The position numbers and the translations under genes were made by a program. Below are positions 58,256-64,000 of a stretch of 64,000 nucleotides of DNA, piece by piece. The DNA is from Ostreococcus lucimarinus CCE9901 (lineage: Eukaryota > Chlorophyta > Mamiellophyceae > Mamiellales > Bathycoccaceae), in the NCBI RefSeq assembly GCF_000092065.1, contig NC_009355.1:806001-870000 (forward strand). Reading direction: 5' to 3'. Positions within the stretch are counted from its first letter, which is position 1. Every line of letters begins with the position of its first letter. The notes beneath the pieces were generated by a model. It saw only the letters and a program-made list of their open reading frames with translations, did not search any database and was not told where the DNA came from.

Positions 58256-61200
58256 CTAAGAAGGAAAAGAATTTTGCGTTTTGGACGCGGCCTGATTCGG
58301 ACGCGAGGGCGACGACGGGTGCGCGACGGCGGCGGCGCACTCGTGCACGGCGAGGGGAAGGCCGGGGAAGGTGAGCGTGACGTACGCGGCAAAAATCGCG
58401 CGACGTTGATCGCGAGTGTAGGAACGCGCGGAGGCGTCGAGATCGACGCCGAAAGGCAGGGCGTCGGCGTCGGCGAGCTTGCGAAGAAGCGGGGCGAGCT
58501 CCTTGTTGGTCTCGGGCGGGTGCTCGTGGACGTTTCGGCAGAATCTTAAGAGATCAGCGAAGCCAGCGCGGTAGGGCTTGGTGCTTTGCTCCGAAGATTG
58601 ACCTCGCGGCGGTTTTTGCTTGTGGTTGTTGGCGTCCGACGAGTGCGGGACGCCGTCGCCGTTTCGCTGCGCAAAGTTTACCACGCGCGACAAGAGGGCT
58701 GGTTCGATTTGACGTTGCCAATCTTGGAGGTCCATGGATACCGCGGCGAGAAGTGCGCCTCGTTCGCTGTCACCGCCCAAGAGCGCTTTTGTGTTGACAC
58801 TCTGAAGCACGCTCGTCAGGCTGGTTTGTAGCTTGGCGGATCCCGCGTGCAGGTCGCTCAAGTTTTCAAGGACGGTGTCGTCGTCCCACAGCAGTGGATG
58901 ATTCAGTACTCCTTCTGCCGTCGGCCGCATCGCCGGGTTGGGCGATAACATCGCCGAAAGCAAATGGCGCGCCTCAATCGCGCGTCTGGGCGGCATGTCG
59001 TTTGCATTCATGAGTCGTTGTAAGTTGTAACGACCGTTGAGAATCTCGTCGTCGCTCGGCTTCACATTCGGGTCTTCACCAAATGGAGAGTTGAACCCGG
59101 TGAGGACGTAAAAGAACACGACACCCATCGCCCAAATATCCGCCGCGGGTGTCAAGGGCTTTCGAGCCAAGATTTCGGGCGCACGCCCGGCCAAGACGAT
59201 GGAGATGCCGTACTTGCTGAACGTACCCAACGAGTATTGATCAGAGTCGCCCTCTTCTTTGCGAAGTCGCACGCCGAGACCGACGTCGGCGATTTTTACC
59301 TTGCCATTTGAAGTCACAAGCAAGTTTTCTGGCTTCAAATCGTTATGTGTGATGCACCCTTGCGTCTTGCCGTCGTCGTGAAGCCATGCGATGCCTTCGG
59401 CGACGCCTTTCAGCAACTTGATTCGTTTCGCCGCCAAGAGATTCGGCTGGCGCGCGATGTGCTCGCGAAGCGACTCTGGACAGAGCTCTTGTGCGATGAA
59501 GACGTTAGAACTCGTGATACCCCAGCAGTGGAAGAACGGAACCAATGGTGACTGATTGAGTGCCGTCATCAACTCGACTTCGCGTTCGACGAGTTGCACG
59601 AGATCACGACCCTTCTCGCCAGGCGGGCGCGCGATTCTTTTGACTGCAACGGCGTGCCTTGCACGCGAAGTGTGTCTAACGTATCCTCGAAAAACGTAAG
59701 TACCCGCGCTGCCGACACCGATGACTTCTTCCTCGTTATAAATGATGCTTTCGCCGACGCGACGCCAGCCACTCGTGCCGTCCGACGTATCATCCGTCAT
59801 TTCCCCGACACCATCTTCGTCCGGCACCGCGTTCGCCCACGCGAGTTTAACGTCTTCGAAGTCTTCACTGTCACTGCTTGCCATAAGTTCGGTTTCAGCA
59901 GATTCGAACAACGGACCACGCACGCCGTTGTCTCGGCCTGCGAACCGTACAGGCTTTTTTGAGCTCATTCCAGACATCTTTGGAGTCGAAGACTTTGATG
60001 GCTTCACCAACCCACTTGCCGCATTCGCCATGCGTTGAATCTGTTCATGTTCGGCTTGCGTAATATCCAAGCTTTCTCTCAGCGTGAGTAGCATTTGTGC
60101 GCTTTCAGGAGTGACCGTGCCGGTGGCCCACGCGACTTTGCTCGCCGCGAAATACGCGCGCAAACGCTGGTCACCACCTTCGAGCGCAGATTCGGCTTCT
60201 AACTCGCTCAGCACAGCTTTTGCTCGACGCATATCAACGTCCGTCGACTCTGGGTCGCGTTGTGACTCTTCGAGCGCTAACCGAAGTTCAGTTCGACTTC
60301 TACTCAAAATAGCCGTCTCCAAACGTTCAAGACGTCGCCACCTCACGAGGACTCGTTCAGCTTTTTCAATCAATTCATCCAATTGCCACGGCCAAGCAGA
60401 AGAACGCGCCCTAGATAGGGCTGATTCTAGCACTTTGACATCTTCGGACGTGATCCCACCGACGGCTTGATCGATTCCATTTGCCGACGGCCTCATCGCT
60501 TCGAGAAGCGCCGCGCGAGCACCCTCCATGTCTTGTAGCGCGGTTGCTCGACTCTGCACTCGACTCACGAGAGTGTTCAGCTTTGCGGCGCCTTCTTGCG
60601 TCAGTGGCGGACCGTTCGATGCAAGCTTAGCCGCCTGTAGCAATAAATTCTCCAACCTAGGCACAGATTCCACGCTCCTACTCGTCTCATCCGCTAGAGC
60701 AGCGCGTAAATCCGATTCAAGCGCGTCGGCGCGCAAAGCGCGTTCGGCTCCAATGACCGCCGCTGTCAAAGCGCTTCGCGCGCTTTTCTTCTTCTTGCTA
60801 CCGCCTTCATCAGCGATGGAGTCTATGACAGCGGCAAACGGATCGGGGTCGTAGGACATAGACGCCGCCGCTTCGTCAACGTCGTCGAACTCATCCAGGC
60901 TCGATTGCACGTCCTCTGCGACGTCTGTCGCGTTACCTAAGAACTGTTCAGCCCGTGCGTAAGTCGCTTGCAAAGCCTGAACATCCATAGGAACCTGCAA
61001 ACACGCTGCTCGTAAGGCATTCGCGAGCGCCAACTCTTCGGCCGCGCTCGCCTTACTACGAATGTCTCTCATTAACTTTTCGCCTTCATCCTGCATGGCG
61101 CCGAGCGCGCGTGCTTCTTTGAGCGCTTCCTCGAGAACGATAAGAGCACGACCTTGGGGGTCGGTTTGCGCCGCTTCAAACGCCCGGAGTACACTTTTTC

Positions 61201-62338
61201 TAGCCTGCACGCGTTTCACCGATCGACCGAGGAGAATCTTCGTGCGACCCTCCATGAGGGTCTTGAGCCGTTCCTTCTCCACATTACGCGCCTTGCCCGT
61301 CTTCACGGACACCGCAAGTGAGTTGTCCAACCACAACGTGAGCTGCACAAATGGGACTTCTTTTTCGAGCAACAGTTCAACAGTGTTGACCATGGCTTCG
61401 CCGTCGGATTCAGCCGCATCTTCGTCCCCAGGGGCGGAAATATTCAACAACATGACGAGCTTCTTGTGCCCTTTTCGCCGTTTTGCATATAGCTCGCTCG
61501 TTTCGTTTTCCCAAATCCCCTCTCGCGAGTACGTGACGAGCTCGTACGGATTATCGGGCCAGAGCCGAGCGAACACCGTTCGTAAATCTCCCATCGTCGC
61601 ACACTGTGGTAACAAGACGTAAATCTTACTCTTTAGCGCTGCTTGTTCGTCTGCCGAGCCGCTCCCCACACGCATTCCACCCGCCGCCGCCAACGCACTT
61701 GTCACCATTAGCACCGTCCGAAGCGTCAAAGCCGTCGTCGGTTGCGTCCAATGGTCCCAAGTCGGCAACATCACCGGCATCTCAGCCGTCGCGTTCCCAG
61801 GATTCTCCACGCTCCGTCCCGCCGCCAACGCCTTGGTCGAGGTTGGAAACGTCGTCGCCGCCCGCAACGACGGCACCGGCACGTGCATCGCCACGCTCGG
61901 CGTTTCGCCGACCACGAGCTTATTCGCCGGAAAGCTCGTCACCTCATTCACGATGACATCCGTCACCTCTTTTACGACCAGCGTCGTCGACGTCTCGCCG
62001 CCGAGGTGCCAACGCACGACGGCTTCGAGCGCGTCCATCTTCGACCCAGGCGCGACGCTCGGTGGCGCCGGCGCTTGGTACACCGTCACCAGCGACGACG
62101 CGCGCCGAACGAAGCCCTCGATCGGGGCCATCCAATCGTTCATCGCCTCACCGGCGCGCGCGCCGTCGTCGTCGTCGTCCGTCTTGGCTGTCCGCCGCAC
62201 CGACGTCGACGTCGACCGACGCGTCGCGCCCGCGCGTCGCCGCGCGCGCGCCGTCGCGCCCGCACCGCGCGCCGTCGGCGTCGTCGACGTCGACGACGAC
62301 GCCGCGCCGTGCGACGCCGCGCGCGCGCAGGGCGTCAT
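58256..62338 (-). CDS. Soluble kinase-KEN (IRE1/RNase L-like) protein with organelle-type N-terminus
   Basis: A 1,360-residue protein from ATG 62338; the frame extends further, but only as Arg-rich shadow. Residues 1-55 are Ala/Arg/Thr/Ser rich, like a transit peptide. Residues ~200-850 are mostly helical, partly coiled coil, without a clear family. The kinase (~860-1145) has IGVGSAGTYVFRG, AVAVKRI, THNDLKPENLLV (HND, not HRD), IADVGLG (DVG, not DFG) and RAPEIL. A KEN RNase domain (~1145-1335) follows, with the HPLLWDDDTVLENL junction, YRAGFADLLRFCRNVHEH and VTLTFPGLP. The residues equivalent to the human IRE1 Tyr, Arg, Asn and His catalytic set are conserved. No signal peptide, lumenal sensor or clear membrane span is present. 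Confidence 0.75.
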   Translation of the reverse strand: MTPCARAASHGAASSSTSTTPTARGAGATARARRRAGATRRSTSTSVRRTAKTDDDDDGARAGEAMNDWMAPIEGFVRRASSLVTVYQAPAPPSVAPGSKMDALEAVVRWHLGGETSTTLVVKEVTDVIVNEVTSFPANKLVVGETPSVAMHVPVPSLRAATTFPTSTKALAAGRSVENPGNATAEMPVMLPTWDHWTQPTTALTLRTVLMVTSALAAAGGMRVGSGSADEQAALKSKIYVLLPQCATMGDLRTVFARLWPDNPYELVTYSREGIWENETSELYAKRRKGHKKLVMLLNISAPGDEDAAESDGEAMVNTVELLLEKEVPFVQLTLWLDNSLAVSVKTGKARNVEKERLKTLMEGRTKILLGRSVKRVQARKSVLRAFEAAQTDPQGRALIVLEEALKEARALGAMQDEGEKLMRDIRSKASAAEELALANALRAACLQVPMDVQALQATYARAEQFLGNATDVAEDVQSSLDEFDDVDEAAASMSYDPDPFAAVIDSIADEGGSKKKKSARSALTAAVIGAERALRADALESDLRAALADETSRSVESVPRLENLLLQAAKLASNGPPLTQEGAAKLNTLVSRVQSRATALQDMEGARAALLEAMRPSANGIDQAVGGITSEDVKVLESALSRARSSAWPWQLDELIEKAERVLVRWRRLERLETAILSRSRTELRLALEESQRDPESTDVDMRRAKAVLSELEAESALEGGDQRLRAYFAASKVAWATGTVTPESAQMLLTLRESLDITQAEHEQIQRMANAASGLVKPSKSSTPKMSGMSSKKPVRFAGRDNGVRGPLFESAETELMASSDSEDFEDVKLAWANAVPDEDGVGEMTDDTSDGTSGWRRVGESIIYNEEEVIGVGSAGTYVFRGYVRHTSRARHAVAVKRIARPPGEKGRDLVQLVEREVELMTALNQSPLVPFFHCWGITSSNVFIAQELCPESLREHIARQPNLLAAKRIKLLKGVAEGIAWLHDDGKTQGCITHNDLKPENLLVTSNGKVKIADVGLGVRLRKEEGDSDQYSLGTFSKYGISIVLAGRAPEILARKPLTPAADIWAMGVVFFYVLTGFNSPFGEDPNVKPSDDEILNGRYNLQRLMNANDMPPRRAIEARHLLSAMLSPNPAMRPTAEGVLNHPLLWDDDTVLENLSDLHAGSAKLQTSLTSVLQSVNTKALLGGDSERGALLAAVSMDLQDWQRQIEPALLSRVVNFAQRNGDGVPHSSDANNHKQKPPRGQSSEQSTKPYRAGFADLLRFCRNVHEHPPETNKELAPLLRKLADADALPFGVDLDASARSYTRDQRRAIFAAYVTLTFPGLPLAVHECAAAVAHPSSPSRPNQAASKTQNSFPS

Positions 62339-62591
62339 CGTCGCGGTCGCGCGTCGGTGTGTACCGAACACAGCGACGCGCGAACGCGAAAGATGTTCCG
62401 ACGATGCGCAACGACCGCGGCTCGAGAGCTCGCGCGGGCGCGCCAACGCGCGAAAGCGATCGCGGTGCGCGCGTTGAAGCGTCGAACGCGCGCGAACGCG
62501 ACGCACGCGAACGCGTGAAGGGGAATGATTGAAAGACACGGGGACGCGCGGACGTTCGATCGACGACGACTGACGACGCTGACGGCGCGCG

Positions 62592-63398
62592 ATGCGCGAT
62601 GCGTGGACGCAGGAGAGCGCGACGAGCGCGATGGTATCGATCGATGCGCCGATGGGGTCATCGGGGCGGGCGTGGGTGATGATGCCGCGAACAGCGAGGC
62701 TGGCGGCGACGACGACGTTCGCGAGCGCGGCGGCGTTCGCGGCGTCGGCGACGTCTGCGGCGTGCATGGGCGCGAGTGAGACTAAAGTCGCGAGCGGTGA
62801 GGACGGTGATGCGAATGTGAAGGAAGCGAAGCCGACGGGGACGCCGACGGTGGTTTTCGTGCTCGGCGGTCCGGGCGCGGGGAAGGGAACGCAGTGCGCG
62901 AACATCGTTCGCGACTACGCCTTCGTGCACTTGTCCGCAGGAGACTTGCTCCGCGCGCACATGAAAAGCGGGAGCAAAGATGGAAATATGGTGGCAGAGA
63001 TGATAAAACAAGGTCAGATCGTGCCGAGCGAGGTGACGGTCAATTTGCTCTTGGAAGCGATGCGCGCTAGCGGAAAGGATCGATTTTTAATCGATGGGTT
63101 CCCGCGAAACAAGGAAAATCGCGATGCGTGGGAAACGACCGCGGGCTTCGATTGCGATTTTGTTCTATTTTTCGACTGCCCAGAGGAAGTCATGACAGAG
63201 CGTTTACTCGGCCGTAACGAGGGTCGAACGGACGACAACATTGATACCATCAAGAAGCGTTTCAAGACGTTTCGCGAGAGTTCCATGCCGGTGATCAACT
63301 ACTACGACAGCTTGAACAAGGTTTGCAGCGTCAACAGCGACCAATCGCCCGAAGATGTGTACGCGCAAACTAAAGAGTATTTCTCGAAGTTCGCTTGA
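62592..63398 (+). CDS. UMP-CMP/adenylate kinase-family nucleotide kinase with N-terminal extension
   Basis: A 268-residue kinase. Residues 1-80 are an Ala/Thr/Met-rich extension that may target an organelle. The P-loop is [14 protein letters not shown], followed by [12 protein letters not shown], a segment with [28 protein letters not shown] and [15 protein letters not shown]. These fit UMP-CMP kinases (short LID form, no zinc insert) better than AK2-type. It phosphorylates UMP or CMP with ATP. I use ATG 62592; 62634 is an alternative. It diverges from the kinase-KEN gene. Confidence 0.88.
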   Translation: MRDAWTQESATSAMVSIDAPMGSSGRAWVMMPRTARLAATTTFASAAAFAASATSAACMGASETKVASGEDGDANVKEAKPTGTPTVVFVLGGPGAGKGTQCANIVRDYAFVHLSAGDLLRAHMKSGSKDGNMVAEMIKQGQIVPSEVTVNLLLEAMRASGKDRFLIDGFPRNKENRDAWETTAGFDCDFVLFFDCPEEVMTERLLGRNEGRTDDNIDTIKKRFKTFRESSMPVINYYDSLNKVCSVNSDQSPEDVYAQTKEYFSKFA

Positions 63399-63512
63399 TC
63401 GTCGTTTATTTATAGCTCATCGGCAGCTACGAGTTGTAAGTGCAGAACGAAGAAATATGAAGACGTATCCGAGCTAATATTACACAGGTTGCGCCATCGT
63501 GCTTGCAGTTTG

Positions 63513-63968
63513 TCAATCAACTTTTCGCGATGCGCGAGCTGACCAACCGATCGGCCCGAAAGAGTTCTTGTTTGGCGCTACGCGTTGCTCTCGCGGGTTG
63601 CTTACTTCTAATTCAGCGACAAACTGACCATGTTCCGAAGTCTTGATGCGCGAGTCGGGCAGCTTCCAACCTCTCGCGATGAAGGCGCGCAACTCAGGCC
63701 CTGAAAACTGAGTTTTCAGACGACTATTACGGTCCCTGGGCGGTAGGGCGTCGTCGTCGCGCTCGAGACCTTTGGCGATGAACTCTGCGCGATTTTTCCA
63801 GCTCTTGGCGAGTTCAGCTTGCACGGCGACTTCCCGCGCGAATCTATCATGCTCTCGCGTATCAAAGGACGACAAATGCGCAATTTCCTTCTTGAGGGCC
63901 TCGATTTCTAAGTTTTTCGCGTTCAAGACTTTGTTCAGGTCGTCAACTTTGCTGCTCGTCTCCGCCAT
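63513..63968 (-). CDS. Hypothetical coiled-coil protein
   Basis: A 151-residue protein. Residues 1-60 form a coiled coil (DDLNKVLNAKNLEIEALKKE, IAHLSS, FAREVAVQAELAKSWKNRAE). The second half is mixed and ends NSFGPIGWSARASRKVD. There is no signal, transit or membrane segment. Upstream sequence runs off the window edge 32 bp later, so an additional upstream exon or promoter cannot be judged. I cannot assign a family. Confidence 0.6.
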   Translation of the reverse strand: MAETSSKVDDLNKVLNAKNLEIEALKKEIAHLSSFDTREHDRFAREVAVQAELAKSWKNRAEFIAKGLERDDDALPPRDRNSRLKTQFSGPELRAFIARGWKLPDSRIKTSEHGQFVAELEVSNPREQRVAPNKNSFGPIGWSARASRKVD

Positions 63969-64000
63969 GACGAGCTCTATTTTCTTTTCGCCGAACGTTC

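Noticed and set aside
62339-62905. N-terminal extension of the kinase-KEN frame to 62905
   Set aside because: The extra 189 codons are antisense to the UMP-CMP kinase gene and its promoter, and Arg/Ser rich. ATG 62338 gives a plausible transit-like start.
1-64000. CRISPR arrays, prophage, bacterial operons, ribosome binding sites
   Set aside because: The window is eukaryotic nuclear DNA: spliceosomal introns, organelle targeting peptides, and no polycistronic arrangement.

Overview
This window is nuclear DNA of a very small green alga. The gene set (chlorophyll a/b-binding protein with a plastid transit peptide, plastid FtsH, LSD1-type zinc fingers, AP2/ERF factor, DUF4079 plastid protein, type III glutamine synthetase), the high GC content, gene spacing of about 1.5 kb, mostly intronless genes and short GT-AG introns with GTGCG donors all point to a prasinophyte (Mamiellophyceae), most likely Ostreococcus. 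That assignment is inference from content and style; no search was run. I find 43 protein genes, one cut by the left edge, and no convincing tRNA, rRNA, CRISPR array or classical transposon.

Layout. 0-11 kb: the end of a lysophospholipid acyltransferase, P450 reductase, an AP2/ERF factor, two neighbouring genes for predicted secreted or surface proteins (a catalytically dead PHB-depolymerase-like protein and an LRR protein ending in CBM1-like modules) and a SERCA-type Ca2+ pump. 11-26 kb: a small plastid membrane protein, RPAP3, a KH+CID protein, a KDM8-like JmjC protein, a Tim17/B14.7 protein, EXO1, an LSD1-type protein and cohesin SCC3. 26-27 kb: a near-perfect 82-bp inverted repeat in a divergent promoter. 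27-38 kb: DUF4079, a membrane protein with two degenerate SOD-like domains, the bc1 chaperone CBP3, La, PAF1, a spliced CGFS glutaredoxin, a GNAT enzyme, SNAPC1, a second JmjC protein and cathepsin X. 38-48 kb: an MNN1-like glycosyltransferase, FtsH, a twin-CX9C protein, a light-harvesting protein, RPT1 and BDP1. 48-64 kb: DBP9, an HDEL-tailed ER protein, a Deg protease, proteasome alpha subunit PAD1, EndoG, type III glutamine synthetase, a large kinase-KEN (IRE1/RNase L-like) protein, UMP-CMP kinase and a coiled-coil protein.

Most genes are arranged head to head and share promoters as short as 26 or 39 bp. Transcription and RNA-processing functions recur (PAF1, RPAP3, La, SNAPC1, BDP1, CID protein, DBP9), as do proteostasis functions (RPT1, PAD1, FtsH, Deg, cathepsin X, kinase-KEN). 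In such a dense genome this is not evidence of functional clustering.

The strongest candidates for something undescribed are the kinase-KEN protein with no lumenal or transmembrane region but with all four KEN catalytic residues, the hairpin-forming inverted repeat, the LRR-CBM1-like protein beside a Ser-to-Glu pseudo-hydrolase, and the tandem metal-less SOD-like membrane protein.
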